DNA of 64,000 bases from an uncultured Oscillospiraceae bacterium (GCA_944387035.1 CALXDJ010000003.1:41776-105775), one strand, 5' to 3'; shown: positions 51,329 to 62,450, numbered from the stretch's first letter. A program made the numbers and translations. The notes: generated by a model from the sequence alone, not told the origin.

Positions 51329-52816
51329 ATGAAGTATTACAGCACACGGGATAAATCCGTCCGCATGGAGGCGGCGGAGGCGGTCAAGATGGGCCTTTCC
51401 CGGGACGGGGGCCTGCTGACGCCGGTGGAGATCCCCCAGATCGACGAGGCCTTCCTGCGGGCCCTGGTGGATCAGCCCTACGCGGTGCGGGCCGCCAAGG
51501 TCATGGCTCTGTATCTCACGGACTACACCGAAGAGGAGCTGCTGGGCTTTGCCAACAATGCCTACGGCCCTGAGAAGTTCGACACCCCCGCCGTGGCGCC
51601 GCTGCGGAAGGTGGATGCCAACACCCACTGCCTGGAGCTCTGGCACGGACCCACCTCCGCGTTTAAGGACATGGCTCTGCAGATGCTGCCCCAGCTGCTC
51701 TCCGCTGCCCTGCGCAAGACCGGGGAGGACAAGACCGCCTGCATCCTGGTCGCCACCTCCGGCGATACCGGCAAGGCTGCCATGGAGGGCTTTGCCGACG
51801 TGCCCCAGACCAAGATTCTGGTCTTCTATCCCAAGGACGGCGTCTCCGCCGTGCAGGAGGCCCAGATGGTCACCCAGGAGGGAGCCAATGTGGGTGTGTG
51901 CGCCGTGGTGGGCAACTTTGACGACGCCCAGGCCGGTGTCAAGCGGATCTTCTCCGACGAGTCCATCCGGGCCACCCTGGCGGAGCGGGGCTATTTCCTC
52001 TCCTCGGCCAACTCCATCAACTGGGGCCGCATCCTGCCCCAGGTGGTCTACTACATCTCCGCCTACTGCGACCTGCTCCGGGATGGGGAGATCACCATGG
52101 GTGACAAGGTCAACTTCTGCGTGCCCACGGGCAACTTCGGCGACATCCTGGCGGCCTACTACGCAAAGCGTATGGGACTGCCGGTGGGCAAGCTGATCTG
52201 CGCGTCCAACCGCAACGATGTTCTGACCGATTTCCTGCGCACCGGTGTCTATGACCGCAACCGGCCCTTCCACACCACCATGAGCCCGTCTATGGACATT
52301 CTCGTCTCCTCCAATCTGGAGCGGCTGCTCTTTGACCTGTCCGGCGAGAACGATGAAGAGGTCCGGGGCTATATGGACGCCCTGGCCAAGACCGGCAAGT
52401 ACGAGGTCTCCGACGCCATCCGTGCCGCTCTGCAGGAGCAGTACTGGGGCGGCTACTGCGATGAGGCCGGTACCGCTGCCACCATCGCCCGGTATGAGCG
52501 GGACTACGGTTATCTCATTGACACCCATACCGCCGTGGCGGCGGACGTGCTGGCCCAGTACCGCGCCGCTACCGAAGACGAGACGCTGACGGTCTTTGCC
52601 TCCACGGCATCTCCCTACAAGTTCTGCAACCACGTGCTCACGGCCATCGGCCAGACCCCGGAAGGGGATGGGGTGGAACTGCTGGAGCAGCTCCACAGTG
52701 TCAGCGGTGTGGCGATTCCCCGCCGTCTGGCCGCCCTCAAGGGCAAGGCACGGCGCTTTGACCTCACCTGTGAAAAGGCCGGCATGGACGGCGTGGTGCT
52801 GGACTTCCTGCGCTGA
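51329..52816 (+). CDS. thrC: Threonine synthase
   Basis: A 495-residue PLP enzyme that makes threonine from O-phosphohomoserine. It belongs to the long class with an extended N-terminus (KYYSTRDKSVRMEAAEAVKM). The PLP lysine is in GPTSAFKDMALQMLPQLL, the phosphate loop in VATSGDTGKAAMEG, and NFCVPTGNFGDILAAYYAKR is conserved. ATG 51329 follows a GTGAGGAC site, 30 bases after yraN. Confidence 0.96.
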   Translation: MKYYSTRDKSVRMEAAEAVKMGLSRDGGLLTPVEIPQIDEAFLRALVDQPYAVRAAKVMALYLTDYTEEELLGFANNAYGPEKFDTPAVAPLRKVDANTHCLELWHGPTSAFKDMALQMLPQLLSAALRKTGEDKTACILVATSGDTGKAAMEGFADVPQTKILVFYPKDGVSAVQEAQMVTQEGANVGVCAVVGNFDDAQAGVKRIFSDESIRATLAERGYFLSSANSINWGRILPQVVYYISAYCDLLRDGEITMGDKVNFCVPTGNFGDILAAYYAKRMGLPVGKLICASNRNDVLTDFLRTGVYDRNRPFHTTMSPSMDILVSSNLERLLFDLSGENDEEVRGYMDALAKTGKYEVSDAIRAALQEQYWGGYCDEAGTAATIARYERDYGYLIDTHTAVAADVLAQYRAATEDETLTVFASTASPYKFCNHVLTAIGQTPEGDGVELLEQLHSVSGVAIPRRLAALKGKARRFDLTCEKAGMDGVVLDFLR

Positions 52817-52830
52817 AAGGCGGGCAAACG

Positions 52831-52857
52831 CGGCTGCGGCTGAGAGTGCCGCAGCCG
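52831..52857 (+). other. Stem-loop after thrC
   Basis: A 10-bp perfect GC-rich stem (52831-52840 with 52848-52857) with a 7-base loop but no T tract. It could weaken read-through or protect the thrC message. The ~110 bases between thrC and the next gene hold nothing else recognisable. Confidence 0.5.
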
Positions 52858-52926
52858 GGCGGTCCGCTTGGATGACACCCCGGGGAGGACCTGGGGGATT
52901 CCCAATGAAATGAAAGGAGGGGGCCC

Positions 52927-53613
52927 ATGGCGCTCTATGCCATCGGGGACCTGCATTTGTCCCTGACAGCCAACAAATCCATGGAGGTCTTCGGCCCCGC
53001 CTGGGAGCACTATGTGGACCGTATCGGCGAATCCCTGAGCCAGCTTAGCGCCCAGGATGTACTGGTGCTGGCGGGGGATACCTCCTGGGGCATCGACCTT
53101 GCCGAGGCGGAGGCGGACTTCCGCTTTCTGGAGCAGTTCCCCTGCAAAAAGCTCCTGGTCAAGGGCAACCACGACTACTGGTGGTCCACGGTGTCCAAGA
53201 TGAAGGCGTTTTTCCAGGACAAGGGGTTTGCCAACCTGGATTTTCTCCATAACAACTGCCACGTCTACGGGGACTATGCCCTGTGCGGCACCCGGGGCTG
53301 GTTTTTGGAGGAAGAGCAAAAGCCCCACAATGCCAAGGTCCTCAACCGGGAGGTCGGGCGGCTGGAGGCATCGCTCCAGGCGGCAGGGGAGCGGCCGGTG
53401 CTGTGCTTTTTGCACTATCCGCCCCTGTATCAGGGCTACCGGTGTCCCGAGATCCTCAGCGTGCTGGAAGCGCACCGGGTGAAAACCTGCTGCTACGGGC
53501 ATCTCCATGGCCCGACGATCCGGCGCCGGATCGAGGGATGCGTGGGCGGAACCGATTTTTCTCTGATTTCCGCGGACTATTTGGGCTTTCTCCCAAAAAA
53601 AATCTGCGAATAA
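52927..53613 (+). CDS. Metallophosphoesterase
   Basis: A 228-residue calcineurin-like phosphoesterase. The di-metal motifs are in order: IGDLHL near residue 7, LAGDTSWG near residue 52, VKGNHDYWW near residue 78, and the late histidines in FLHYPP and CYGHLHGP. Cytosolic; substrate unknown. ATG 52927 follows AAAGGAGGGGG, one of the strongest ribosome sites here. Confidence 0.92.
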   Translation: MALYAIGDLHLSLTANKSMEVFGPAWEHYVDRIGESLSQLSAQDVLVLAGDTSWGIDLAEAEADFRFLEQFPCKKLLVKGNHDYWWSTVSKMKAFFQDKGFANLDFLHNNCHVYGDYALCGTRGWFLEEEQKPHNAKVLNREVGRLEASLQAAGERPVLCFLHYPPLYQGYRCPEILSVLEAHRVKTCCYGHLHGPTIRRRIEGCVGGTDFSLISADYLGFLPKKICE

Positions 53614-53703
53614 GCGAAAAAGGGCTGGATTTTTCGGAATCATTCTGTTACAGTATACATTTGCAGCGGCATTGAGCCGTTGATGAACGGAGGAGTTAAC
53701 ATC

Positions 53704-55104
53704 ATGACTGTCAAGAACTGCGAAAAACTTGAAAAAAGCCAGGTCGCTCTGACCGTGGAGGTCAGCGCCGAAGAGTTTGAGGCTGCCGTCGAAAAAGCAT
53801 ATCAGAAGATGCGCAAGAAGATCAACGTCCCGGGTTTCCGTCCCGGCAAGGCCCCCCGCAAGGTGATTGAGGGCATGTACGGCGCAGAGGTGTTTTTCGA
53901 GGAAGCCATGAATAACGCGTTCCCCGAGGCCTACGAGGCTGCCGTGAAGGAACAGGATCTCCAGGTGGTGGGTTATCCCTCCGTGGAGCTGGTGGGCGAG
54001 TGCACCAAGGAGGGCTTCACCTTCAAGGCCGTCGCTCCCGTGTATCCCGAGGTGACTCTGGGCGAGTACAAGGGCCTCTCCGCTCCCAAGGATGAGGTGA
54101 AGGTGACCGCCGCCGACGTGGACGAGCGTCTCAAGGAGCTGACCGACCGCAACACCCGTCTGGAGTCCGTGGACCGCGAGGCCAAGGAGGGCGACACCGC
54201 CGTCATCGACTTCGAGGGCTTCCTGGACGGCAAGCCGTTCGAGGGCGGCAAGGGTGAAAAGCACAGCCTGGAGCTGGGCTCTCACAGCTTTGTTCCCGGC
54301 TTTGAAGAGCAGGTCGTGGGCATGAAGGCCGGCGACGAGAAGGACATCGACATCACCTTCCCCGAGGATTACCATGCAGATCTGGCCGGCAAGGCTGTGG
54401 TCTTCAAGGTGAAGGTCCACGAGGTCAAGGAGAAGCAGGTTCCCGCTCTGGACGATGAGTTTGCCAAGGACGTCAGCGAGTTCGATACCCTCAAGGATCT
54501 CAAGGCTGACCTGAAGAAGAAGATCACCGAGGAGCGTCAGAAGGCTGCCGACCGCGCCTTCGAGGAAGCTCTGATGGAGCAGGTGGCGGCCAACATCACT
54601 GCCGACGTGCCCGATGCCATGATCGAGGCCCAGTGCCGTCAGTTCCTGGACAACTTCAAGATGCAGATCGCCCAGCAGGGCATTCCCTATGATCAGTACA
54701 TGAAGATGACCGGTATGGATGAGGCCAAGCTCCTGGAAGACGCCAAGGAGCCCGCCACCCGCCAGGTGCGGATGGATCTGGCCATGCGTGCCATCATCGA
54801 GGCTGAGAAGCTGGAGGCCACCGACGAGGAAGTGGAGGCCGAGTTCCAGAAGATGGCCGACGAGTACAACATCGATCTGGAGACCGTGAAGAAGTATCTC
54901 CAGGCCGAGCAGGTCAAGGATCAGATCATCAGCCGCAAGGCTGTGGCCGTGGTGGTGGACAGCGCCACTGCCGTCAAACCCGAGAAGAAGACCAAGAAGT
55001 CTTCCAAGAAGGCTGACGAAGGCGAGGCCGGCGAGGACAAGCCCGCCAAGAAGTCCTCCAAGAAGGCCGAGGAGAGCACCGAGACCGAGAAGGAAGCCGA
55101 ATAA
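53704..55104 (+). CDS. tig: Trigger factor
   Basis: A 466-residue ribosome-associated chaperone. The ribosome-docking motif is in [20 protein letters not shown] near residue 45. The FKBP-type prolyl isomerase domain spans about residues 150-240 ([19 protein letters not shown]). The long helical chaperone domain follows. The last ~45 residues are an unusual Lys/Glu/Ser tail with two KKSSKKA repeats. ATG 53704 follows GGAGGAG; in-frame starts upstream lack a ribosome site. It leads the tig-clpP-clpX-lon block. Confidence 0.97.
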   Translation: MTVKNCEKLEKSQVALTVEVSAEEFEAAVEKAYQKMRKKINVPGFRPGKAPRKVIEGMYGAEVFFEEAMNNAFPEAYEAAVKEQDLQVVGYPSVELVGECTKEGFTFKAVAPVYPEVTLGEYKGLSAPKDEVKVTAADVDERLKELTDRNTRLESVDREAKEGDTAVIDFEGFLDGKPFEGGKGEKHSLELGSHSFVPGFEEQVVGMKAGDEKDIDITFPEDYHADLAGKAVVFKVKVHEVKEKQVPALDDEFAKDVSEFDTLKDLKADLKKKITEERQKAADRAFEEALMEQVAANITADVPDAMIEAQCRQFLDNFKMQIAQQGIPYDQYMKMTGMDEAKLLEDAKEPATRQVRMDLAMRAIIEAEKLEATDEEVEAEFQKMADEYNIDLETVKKYLQAEQVKDQIISRKAVAVVVDSATAVKPEKKTKKSSKKADEGEAGEDKPAKKSSKKAEESTETEKEAE

Positions 55105-55130
55105 TTTTTCCAGCTTTTACAGATTCGACA

Positions 55131-55167
55131 CATTCTCTCATGGTACCTGTGGTATCATGAGAGAATG
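55131..55167. repeat. Long inverted repeat between tig and clpP
   Basis: A 17-bp stem with one G-U pair (55131-55147 with 55151-55167) and a TGT loop. No T tract follows, so it is not a classical terminator; it may mark mRNA processing, attenuation or a protein-binding site ahead of clpP. Confidence 0.8.
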
Positions 55168-55201
55168 GTTTATAGGCTACCAAAGATCGGAGGTTATCAA
55201 A

Positions 55202-55786
55202 GTGAGTTTAGTCCCCTATGTTGTGGAACAGACCAACCGCGGCGAGCGATCCTATGACATTTTTTCCCGTCTGCTCAATGACCGCATCATCTTCCTGGGA
55301 GAGGAGGTCAACGCCACCACTGCAAGCTTAGTGGTTGCGCAGCTTCTGTACCTGGAGGCCCAGGACCCGGATAAGGACATTCAGCTCTATATCAACAGCC
55401 CCGGCGGTTCTGTCACCGACGGTATGGCCATTTACGATACCATGCAGTACGTCAAGTGCGACGTGTCTACCATCTGCATCGGCATGGCCGCCAGCATGGG
55501 CGCGTTTTTGCTCAGCTCCGGTGCCAAGGGCAAGCGGATTGCCCTGCCCAACGCGGAGATCATGATTCACCAGCCCTCCGCCGGTACCAAGGGCAAGGTG
55601 ACCGATATGGAGATCGACGTGGAGCACTTCCTGCGCATCAAGCGCAACCTCAATGAGATCCTGGCGGGCAACACCGGCAAGACGGCGGAGCAGATCAAGG
55701 AAGTCTCGGAGCGGGACAACTGGATGACCGCCCAGGAGGCCATGGATTTCGGCCTCATTGATAAGATCATCACAAGCAAAAAGTAA
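55202..55786 (+). CDS. clpP: ATP-dependent Clp protease proteolytic subunit
   Basis: A 194-residue serine protease that forms the tetradecameric chamber used with ClpX. Catalytic Ser98 is in [13 protein letters not shown] and His123 in [10 protein letters not shown]; the Asp lies around residue 172 in the C-terminal part. GTG 55202 is chosen because GGAGG lies about nine bases before it and the encoded start [20 protein letters not shown] matches other ClpP. An ATG at 55157 would place the start within the hairpin and add 15 atypical residues. Confidence 0.97.
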   Translation: MSLVPYVVEQTNRGERSYDIFSRLLNDRIIFLGEEVNATTASLVVAQLLYLEAQDPDKDIQLYINSPGGSVTDGMAIYDTMQYVKCDVSTICIGMAASMGAFLLSSGAKGKRIALPNAEIMIHQPSAGTKGKVTDMEIDVEHFLRIKRNLNEILAGNTGKTAEQIKEVSERDNWMTAQEAMDFGLIDKIITSKK

Positions 55787-55814
55787 GCAAAATTCCAAGT
55801 GCTGAGGTAATACC

Positions 55815-57119
55815 ATGAATGACGAGAGCAAAAAGACGCTGCGGTGTTCATTCTGCGGCAAGCATGAAAATCAGGTCCACCGGATGATTCAGGGCCCCGG
55901 TGTGCGGATTTGTGATGAGTGCGTGCGCCTGTGCATGAGCATCCTCAGCGACGGCTTCGAGGACGAGGAGCCCGCCCCCCTGGAGGGCATGCCCGACCAG
56001 CTGCCTACGCCCCGGGAGATCAAGGACGTGCTGGACCAGTATATCATCGGCCAGGATGAGGCGAAGGTGGCGCTCTCCGTCGCGGTATACAACCACTACA
56101 AGCGCATTTTCTTCGGCGGCGGGGAGGACGTGGAGCTCCAGAAGAGCAATATTTTGATGCTGGGCCCCACCGGTTCCGGCAAGACCCTCTTTGCCCAGAC
56201 CCTGGCCCGCATTCTGCAGGTCCCCTTCGCCATCGCCGATGCTACCACCCTCACCGAGGCCGGTTACGTGGGCGACGACGTGGAGAACATCCTGCTGCGG
56301 CTGCTGCAGGCGGCTGATTTCGATGTGGAGCGGGCCGAGCACGGCATCATCTATGTCGATGAGATCGACAAAATCGCCCGCAAGAGCGAGAATACCTCCA
56401 TTACCCGGGATGTTTCCGGCGAGGGCGTCCAGCAGGCGCTTTTGAAGATCGTGGAGGGCACGGTTGCCAACGTGCCGCCCCAGGGCGGCCGGAAGCACCC
56501 CCATCAGGAGTTCATCCAGGTCAACACCAAGAACATCCTCTTCATCTGCGGCGGCGCCTTTGAGGGTCTGGATAAGATCATTGAGCACCGCCTGGATCAA
56601 AAGAGCATTGGCTTCGGCGCCAATGTCCAGGGCAAGCAGGACCGGGATCAGTCCAAGATCCTGCGGCAGGTACAGCCCCACGATATTCTCAAGTTCGGCA
56701 TCATTCCCGAACTGGTGGGCCGTCTGCCGGTCATTGCGTCACTGGACGCCCTGCGGCGGGAGGATCTGGTGCGGATTCTGCAGGAGCCCAAGAACGCCCT
56801 GGTCAAGCAGTATAAGAAACTGCTGGAGTATGATGACGTGGATCTGGAGTTCACGCCGGAGGCTCTGGAGGCCATCGCCGATCAGGCCATTGCCCGCAAC
56901 ATCGGCGCTCGCGGCCTGCGGGCTGTGATGGAAGGGATTCTCACGCAGATCATGTACGACATTCCCTCCGATCCCACCATCGTCAAAGTGACGATCACCC
57001 GCGAGTGCGTGGAAGGGAAGGGGCAGCCGGAGCTGGAGCGTGATCCCAACCGGACCGGACATCCTGTGAAACTGAACACCGGAAAGGGCGAGAAATCCGC
57101 GCCCCGGCCGGCGTCTTAA
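55815..57119 (+). CDS. clpX: ATP-dependent Clp protease ATP-binding subunit ClpX
   Basis: A 434-residue AAA+ unfoldase. The N-terminal zinc-binding domain is [17 protein letters not shown]...CDECVRLC (CxxC-x18-CxxC). Walker A is [17 protein letters not shown], Walker [14 protein letters not shown], and the IGF-type ClpP-docking loop is [12 protein letters not shown] 55815 follows a GAGGTAAT site, 28 bases after clpP. Confidence 0.98.
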   Translation: MNDESKKTLRCSFCGKHENQVHRMIQGPGVRICDECVRLCMSILSDGFEDEEPAPLEGMPDQLPTPREIKDVLDQYIIGQDEAKVALSVAVYNHYKRIFFGGGEDVELQKSNILMLGPTGSGKTLFAQTLARILQVPFAIADATTLTEAGYVGDDVENILLRLLQAADFDVERAEHGIIYVDEIDKIARKSENTSITRDVSGEGVQQALLKIVEGTVANVPPQGGRKHPHQEFIQVNTKNILFICGGAFEGLDKIIEHRLDQKSIGFGANVQGKQDRDQSKILRQVQPHDILKFGIIPELVGRLPVIASLDALRREDLVRILQEPKNALVKQYKKLLEYDDVDLEFTPEALEAIADQAIARNIGARGLRAVMEGILTQIMYDIPSDPTIVKVTITRECVEGKGQPELERDPNRTGHPVKLNTGKGEKSAPRPAS

Positions 57120-57127
57120 CAGCAAAG

Positions 57128-57157
57128 AAGGGGGGACGCGGCTGCGTCTCCCTTTTT
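57128..57157 (+). terminator. Terminator after clpX
   Basis: A 12-bp stem with two G-U pairs (57128-57139 with 57144-57155), a GGCT loop and T5 that starts in the stem. It may only partly separate clpX from lon, which starts 31 bases later. Confidence 0.7.
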
Positions 57158-57187
57158 GCATGATTCCCAAGAAAGGACGATTCCGCC

Positions 57188-59626
57188 ATGGAACCGACAA
57201 CATTGAATATTCCCGTTCTGGCCCTGCGGGGCCTGACGGTTTTTCCCCATATGAATCTGACCTTCGACGTGGAGCGCCCCATCTCCATTGCGGCGTTGGA
57301 GCGGGCCATGGAGGCGGACCAGGAAATCTTCCTGGTGACGCAAAAGGAGATCGGCGTCAATGATCCGGAGGAGAAGGACCTGTATGCCATGGGTACCGTC
57401 TCCTATATCACGCAGATCCTGCGTTTGTCCAACACCACGGTGCGGATCATGGTGGAGGGCCGGCAGCGGGCGCGCCTGCGCCGGCTTTGGCAGGTGACGC
57501 CGTTTTTGCAGGCCAATGTGGAGCTGCTGGAGGAGGAGCCGGTCAGCGAGGCATTCCAGAAGAGCCCCCGGACCGAGGCCCTGCTGCGGCAGACCTGGAA
57601 CCAGTTCAGCGAGTATGTTGAGCTGGTGGGCAGTATGCCCGACGAGGTGATTTCCAAGGTGATGGACTGCCGGGATGTGGGATATCTGGCGGACTTCATT
57701 GCGCAGAACATCGCCCTGCGCCACACGGATAAGCAGGAGATTCTCGAGGAGATGGCGCCTTTTGTCCGGCTGCGCAAACTCAATGGCTTCCTGGCACGGG
57801 AATGCAATGTCCTGAGCTTTGAGCATGAAATGGAGGGCAAGGTCCGGGATCAGCTGGCCCGGTCCCAGAGAGACCAGATTCTGCGCACCCAGATTCGGGT
57901 GCTGCAAAATGAGCTGGGCGAAGGGGAAGATGCCGATGATGAAATCGACAGCTACCGCGAGAAGATCATCGCTCTCGGCCTGGACGAAGATACGGAAAAG
58001 CACCTGCTCAAAGAGGTGAACAAGCTCTCCAAGCAGCCTTTCGGCAGCGCCGAGGGCGCTGTGATCCGCAATTATCTGGATGTGTGCCTGGAAATGCCCT
58101 GGAACACCGAGACCAAGGAGCGGGTCAGCGTGGAAGCGGCCCGGAAGGTCCTGGAGAAGGACCATTACGGCCTGGAAAAGGTGAAAGAGCGGATTCTCGA
58201 GACCATTGCTGTCCGGCAGATGAACCCGGAGGGGAAGGGACAGATCCTCTGTCTGGTGGGCCCGCCGGGCGTGGGCAAAACCTCCATCGCCATTTCCGTG
58301 GCCAAGGCCCTCAACCGCAAGCTCTCCCGGCTGTCCTTGGGCGGTGTCCGGGATGAGGCGGATATCCGGGGCCACCGCAAGACCTACATAGGCTCCATGC
58401 CCGGCCGGATCATTGAGGCCATCAGCCGGTCCGGGTCCATGAACCCGCTGCTGCTGCTGGACGAGATCGATAAGCTGGGCAGTGATTACCGGGGCGATCC
58501 CGCCTCCGCCTTGCTGGAGGTGCTGGACAGCGAGCAGAACCACAGCTTCCGGGACCACTTCCTGGAGATTCCGGTGGACCTCTCCAAGGTGATGTTCATC
58601 ACCACCGCCAACACCACGGAGACCATTCCCCGTCCACTGCTGGACCGGATGGAGGTCATCCAGCTCTCCAGCTATACCGACGAGGAAAAGCTGCAGATCG
58701 CCCGGCGCCACCTGCTGCCCAAGGAGATGGCGGAGCACGGGATTCGCAAGGGCGCCCTGCGCATCAGTGACGATGTGCTGCGGGCCGTCATCCGGGACTA
58801 TACCCGGGAGTCCGGCGTGCGCCATCTGGAACGGCGGCTGGCGGCCATCTGCCGGAAGGCCGATATGCGCCTGCTCAAGGGCGATGTAAAGCGTATTACC
58901 GTTACAGAAGCAGACCTGCCTAAATTCCTGGATTGCCAGCCCTATCCCCCCGCGCTCCATACAGACCGGGAGGAGATCGGCGTAGTCAACGGCCTGGCCT
59001 GGACCGAGGCCGGCGGTGAAATCCTGGAAGTCGAGGTCAATGTGATGGAGGGCTCCGGCAAGCTGGAGCTGACCGGCAATCTCGGCGACGTCATGAAGGA
59101 ATCCGCCCAGGCGGCGCTCAGCTGCCTGCGCAGCCGGGCAGATGCCTTGGGGATTGAGGCGGACTTCTACAAGACCCGGGACATTCACGTTCACTTCCCG
59201 GAGGGCGCGGTGCCCAAGGACGGCCCCTCTGCCGGTATTGCCATGGCTACCGCCATGCTCTCCGCCCTGACGGACCGGAAGATCAAGGCAGGATATGCCA
59301 TGACAGGCGAAATTACTTTACGCGGTCGGGTGCTGCCCATCGGCGGTCTGAAGGAGAAGACCATGGCCGCTCTGCGCAACGGACTCCATACCGTGCTGAT
59401 TCCGGCGGACAATGTCCGGGATCTGGAGGAGATTGACCAGACGGTGCGGGCGGCGCTGCGGTTTGTGCCGGTGTCCACGGTGGACCAGGTGTTTGCCGAG
59501 GTGCTGGTTCCGGTCATGACAAAAGACGAGCCGGTCCGGGAGACGGCAAAGGAGGAGCCCGCCATGGCGGCCTTTGCTCCGGTGACCCGGGAGCCGGCAT
59601 CACAGGATGCCGGACTGCGGCAGTAA
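57188..59626 (+). CDS. lon: ATP-dependent protease Lon (LonA)
   Basis: An 812-residue LonA protease. The N-terminal substrate domain starts [20 protein letters not shown]. The AAA+ module has Walker [10 protein letters not shown] near residue 357 and [20 protein letters not shown]. The proteolytic dyad is Ser681 in [14 protein letters not shown] and Lys724 in GGLKEK. The last ~35 residues are a non-conserved acidic/Thr tail. ATG 57188 follows AAGAAAGGACG. ysxC follows ten bases after it. Confidence 0.98.
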   Translation: MEPTTLNIPVLALRGLTVFPHMNLTFDVERPISIAALERAMEADQEIFLVTQKEIGVNDPEEKDLYAMGTVSYITQILRLSNTTVRIMVEGRQRARLRRLWQVTPFLQANVELLEEEPVSEAFQKSPRTEALLRQTWNQFSEYVELVGSMPDEVISKVMDCRDVGYLADFIAQNIALRHTDKQEILEEMAPFVRLRKLNGFLARECNVLSFEHEMEGKVRDQLARSQRDQILRTQIRVLQNELGEGEDADDEIDSYREKIIALGLDEDTEKHLLKEVNKLSKQPFGSAEGAVIRNYLDVCLEMPWNTETKERVSVEAARKVLEKDHYGLEKVKERILETIAVRQMNPEGKGQILCLVGPPGVGKTSIAISVAKALNRKLSRLSLGGVRDEADIRGHRKTYIGSMPGRIIEAISRSGSMNPLLLLDEIDKLGSDYRGDPASALLEVLDSEQNHSFRDHFLEIPVDLSKVMFITTANTTETIPRPLLDRMEVIQLSSYTDEEKLQIARRHLLPKEMAEHGIRKGALRISDDVLRAVIRDYTRESGVRHLERRLAAICRKADMRLLKGDVKRITVTEADLPKFLDCQPYPPALHTDREEIGVVNGLAWTEAGGEILEVEVNVMEGSGKLELTGNLGDVMKESAQAALSCLRSRADALGIEADFYKTRDIHVHFPEGAVPKDGPSAGIAMATAMLSALTDRKIKAGYAMTGEITLRGRVLPIGGLKEKTMAALRNGLHTVLIPADNVRDLEEIDQTVRAALRFVPVSTVDQVFAEVLVPVMTKDEPVRETAKEEPAMAAFAPVTREPASQDAGLRQ

Positions 59627-59636
59627 GGAGGAGCGG

Positions 59637-60233
59637 ATGGATCTCAATTTCGCCAAAGCGGAGTTTTCCCGCTCCGCCGGCAGCCGGGAGCAGTTTCTGC
59701 GGGACGGACTGCCCCAGTTTGCCTTTGCCGGGCGGTCCAACGTGGGCAAGTCCTCGGTGATCAACCGTCTGCTGGGCCGGAAGAATCTGGCCTATGTGGG
59801 CGCCTCGCCGGGGAAGACCACCCAGATCAACTACTTTCTCGTGGACCGGAAGGCCTACCTGGTGGATCTGCCGGGCTATGGCTATGCCAAGGTCAGCCGG
59901 GCCGAGAAGGAGCGCTGGGGCAGACTCATGGAAAGCTATTTCCAGGAGGGCGGCAGCTATATCACCGCCGGGGTGCTGATCGTGGACATTCGCCACAAGC
60001 CCACGGCGGACGACGTGACCATGCACCGCTGGTTCCGGGAGACGGGCTGTCCGGAGATCATTGTGGCCAATAAGCTGGACAAGCTGAAAAAGAGCCAGAT
60101 CGAGCCGGCCATCGAGCTGATCCGGCAGACTCTGGAACTGACGGAGGAGGATATCCTGATTCCCTTTTCCGCGGAAAAGGGCGTGGGGAAGGACGAATTG
60201 CTGGGCGTTCTGGTTAACGCCTGCGGCGGCTGA
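59637..60233 (+). CDS. ysxC: Ribosome biogenesis GTP-binding protein YsxC/EngB
   Basis: A 198-residue GTPase for 50S assembly. G1 is [18 protein letters not shown] near residue 35, G2 [12 protein letters not shown]3 [11 protein letters not shown], and G4 [12 protein letters not shown] 59637 follows AAGGAGG by six bases. lon-ysxC adjacency is common in Firmicutes. Confidence 0.97.
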   Translation: MDLNFAKAEFSRSAGSREQFLRDGLPQFAFAGRSNVGKSSVINRLLGRKNLAYVGASPGKTTQINYFLVDRKAYLVDLPGYGYAKVSRAEKERWGRLMESYFQEGGSYITAGVLIVDIRHKPTADDVTMHRWFRETGCPEIIVANKLDKLKKSQIEPAIELIRQTLELTEEDILIPFSAEKGVGKDELLGVLVNACGG

Positions 60234-60238
60234 ACCGA

Positions 60239-60271
60239 GCGGGAGCGGCATACAGCCGCTCCCGCTTTTTT
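60239..60271 (+). terminator. Rho-independent terminator of lon-ysxC
   Basis: An 11-bp perfect stem (60239-60249 with 60255-60265), a 5-base loop and T6. Confidence 0.94.
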
Positions 60272-60317
60272 CGCGAAAAACTTTCCGAACCCCCTATGCA
60301 AACCAGAAAAAATACGG

Positions 60318-60323
60318 TAGAAT
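60318..60323 (+). promoter_or_regulatory. Possible -10 box of the pyrH operon
   Basis: TAGAAT, 42 bases before the pyrH ATG and just after the lon-ysxC terminator. No good -35 is seen 17 bases upstream (TATGCA), so the assignment is weak. Confidence 0.35.
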
Positions 60324-60365
60324 AAACACGTTGAAAATCAGAAGAAAAGATGGAGGTCATTCGCA

Positions 60366-61082
60366 ATGGCGAAACCGGTATATCATCGCGTGCTGCTGAA
60401 GATCAGCGGCGAGGCCCTGGCGGGCGAGAAGCATACGGGCTTGGACTTTGAGGTCATCGGCCAGGTGTGCGACGTGCTTAAGGAATGCCTGGAGATGGGC
60501 GTTCAGGTGGGCCTGGTGGTCGGCGGCGGCAACTTCTGGCGCGGTGCCAAGAACAGCGGCGGCAAGATGGAACGGACCCGGGCAGACCACATGGGCATGC
60601 TGGCTACGGTGATGAACTGTCTGGCTGTGGCCGATGTGTGCGAGCAGAAGGGGATTCCCGTTCGGGTGCAGACAGCGGTGGAGATGCGGGCCATGGCGGA
60701 GCCGTACATTCGCTCCCGGGCTATCCGGCATCTGGAAAAGGGCCGGGTTGTGATCTTCGGCGCCGGCACCGGCAACCCCTATTTCTCTACAGATACGGCA
60801 GCGGTGCTGCGGGCGGCGGAAATCAACGCCGACGTGATTTTGCTGGCCAAGAATGTCGACGGCGTATATACCGCAGACCCCGTGAAGGACCCCACTGCTG
60901 TCAAGTACGATACCATCACGTATGACGAGGTCCTGGCCAAGCACCTGATGGTGATGGATTCCACGGCGACTTCGCTGTCCATGGACAATAAGATTCCGGT
61001 ACTGCTCTTTGCCCTCAAGGACCCCCAGAATATCATCCGGGCCCTGTGCGGCGAGAAAGTCGGTACCATCGTGGGCGAATAA
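60366..61082 (+). CDS. pyrH: UMP kinase
   Basis: A 238-residue bacterial UMP kinase of the amino-acid kinase fold, making UDP for nucleotide and wall precursors. [20 protein letters not shown] at the start, [29 protein letters not shown] and the [20 protein letters not shown] nucleotide site are all typical. ATG 60366 follows GATGGAGGTC. It leads pyrH-frr-uppS-cdsA-dxr, a classic bacterial gene order. Confidence 0.98.
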   Translation: MAKPVYHRVLLKISGEALAGEKHTGLDFEVIGQVCDVLKECLEMGVQVGLVVGGGNFWRGAKNSGGKMERTRADHMGMLATVMNCLAVADVCEQKGIPVRVQTAVEMRAMAEPYIRSRAIRHLEKGRVVIFGAGTGNPYFSTDTAAVLRAAEINADVILLAKNVDGVYTADPVKDPTAVKYDTITYDEVLAKHLMVMDSTATSLSMDNKIPVLLFALKDPQNIIRALCGEKVGTIVGE

Positions 61083-61140
61083 CCGGCGCATCTGCGCGCT
61101 GTGACGACGAACGAGACAACGTGAAAGGAAGGACGAAACT

Positions 61141-61698
61141 ATGCTGAAGGACGAGTACAAGGTATACGAGGGGAAAATGGGGAAGAGCATTGACTCCGTA
61201 GCCGCAGATTTTGCCTCCGTGCGGGCAGGCCGCGCCAATGCCGCGGTGCTGGACCGGATCATGGTGGACTATTACGGCAGCCCCACCCCCATCCAGCAGA
61301 TTGCCGCCATCTCCTCACCCGATCCCCGTTCCCTGGTGATTGCGCCCTGGGATGCCACGGCAGTCAAGGCGATTGAAAAGGCCATTCAGAACTCCGATCT
61401 GGGCATCAATCCCCAGAACGACGGCAAGAGCATCCGCCTCAACTTCCCCCAGCTGACGGAGGAGCGTCGTAAGGAGCTGGTCAAGCAGATCCGCAAGTAC
61501 GCGGAAAACGGCAAGGTGGCCGTGCGGAACATCCGCCGGGATGCCATGGAGCACTTCAAGAAGCTGGAGAAGGCCTCCGAGATTACGGAAGACGAGATGA
61601 AGCAGGCGGAAAAGGATCTGCAGAAGCTCACCGACGACAGCTGCAAGAAGCTCGACGAGCTCCTGGCCAAAAAAGAGAAGGAATTGATGGCAGTCTGA
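61141..61698 (+). CDS. frr: Ribosome recycling factor
   Basis: A 185-residue tRNA-mimic that splits post-termination ribosomes with EF-G. The three-helix domain I includes ASVRAGRANAAVLDRIMVDY and the C-terminal DELLAKKEKELMAV; domain II is the short beta part around PTPIQQIAAIS. ATG 61141 follows GAAAGGAAGG. The stop shares bases with the next start (TGATG). Confidence 0.98.
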   Translation: MLKDEYKVYEGKMGKSIDSVAADFASVRAGRANAAVLDRIMVDYYGSPTPIQQIAAISSPDPRSLVIAPWDATAVKAIEKAIQNSDLGINPQNDGKSIRLNFPQLTEERRKELVKQIRKYAENGKVAVRNIRRDAMEHFKKLEKASEITEDEMKQAEKDLQKLTDDSCKKLDELLAKKEKELMAV

Positions 61699-62450
61699 TG
61701 GCGAATATGCAGGACAAGAAGGATACGGCGGGGCAGGCGGTTCGTCTGCCTCGCCATATTGCGATTATTATGGACGGCAACGGCCGCTGGGCCACCAAGC
61801 GGGGCTTGCCCCGGACGGCAGGCCACAAGGCCGGGGCGGAGACGTTCCGCCGCATTGCCACCTATTGCAAGGATATCGGCGTCAAATACCTCACGGTCTA
61901 CGCCTTCTCCACGGAGAACTGGAAGCGCTCCACCGAAGAGGTGGGTGCCATCATGGGCCTTTTGAAGCGGTATCTGCTGGAGGCCGTGGACAGCATGGAG
62001 CGGGACCATATCCGGCTGCGCTTTTTCGGGGATATGACGCCCATCGCGCCGGAGCTGCGGGCCCTGGCCCATGCCACCGATGAGATTTCCGACCATTTGC
62101 CGGAAGGATACTTCCAGGCCAACGTCTGCCTCAACTACGGCGGACGGGATGAGATTTTGCGGGGTGTGCGGCAGTTTGCTGCCGACTGCGCCGCCGGTAA
62201 GCGCCGTCCCGAGGAGCTGAACGAGGCGATGTTCTCCGGCTATCTGGACTCCCGGGGGATTCCGGACCCGGAACTGATCATCCGCCCCAGCGGCGAGCTG
62301 CGGCTGTCCAACTTTTTGCTCTGGCAGTGCGCTTATTCCGAGTTTTATTTCACGGATGTGCTCTGGCCGGACTTTGATGCCGCGGAGCTGGATCGGGCCA
62401 TTGCCGCTTATCAGGCACGGGACCGCCGGTTCGGCGGTGTAAAGAAGTAA
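61698..62450 (+). CDS. uppS: Isoprenyl transferase (undecaprenyl diphosphate synthase)
   Basis: A 250-residue cis-prenyltransferase that makes the C55 lipid carrier for wall synthesis. HIAIIMDGNGRWATKRGLPR holds the catalytic Asp, then GHKAGAETFR, LTVYAFSTENWKR and the C-terminal LIIRPSGELRLSNFLLWQ with the SE-FYFTDVLWP segment. Its ATG overlaps the frr stop. It produces the carrier used by the WecA-type enzyme at 13950 (inferred link). Confidence 0.97.
   Translation: MANMQDKKDTAGQAVRLPRHIAIIMDGNGRWATKRGLPRTAGHKAGAETFRRIATYCKDIGVKYLTVYAFSTENWKRSTEEVGAIMGLLKRYLLEAVDSMERDHIRLRFFGDMTPIAPELRALAHATDEISDHLPEGYFQANVCLNYGGRDEILRGVRQFAADCAAGKRRPEELNEAMFSGYLDSRGIPDPELIIRPSGELRLSNFLLWQCAYSEFYFTDVLWPDFDAAELDRAIAAYQARDRRFGGVKK

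Noticed and set aside
52841..52910. CTGAGA after a GC stem, resembling the TPP riboswitch start
   Set aside because: The rest of the THI element (ACCTGAT...GATAATGCCAGCG) is missing, and the downstream gene is a phosphoesterase.
55157..55201. Upstream ATG start for clpP
   Set aside because: It lies inside the hairpin, lacks a ribosome site and adds residues not typical of ClpP; GTG 55202 has GGAGG.
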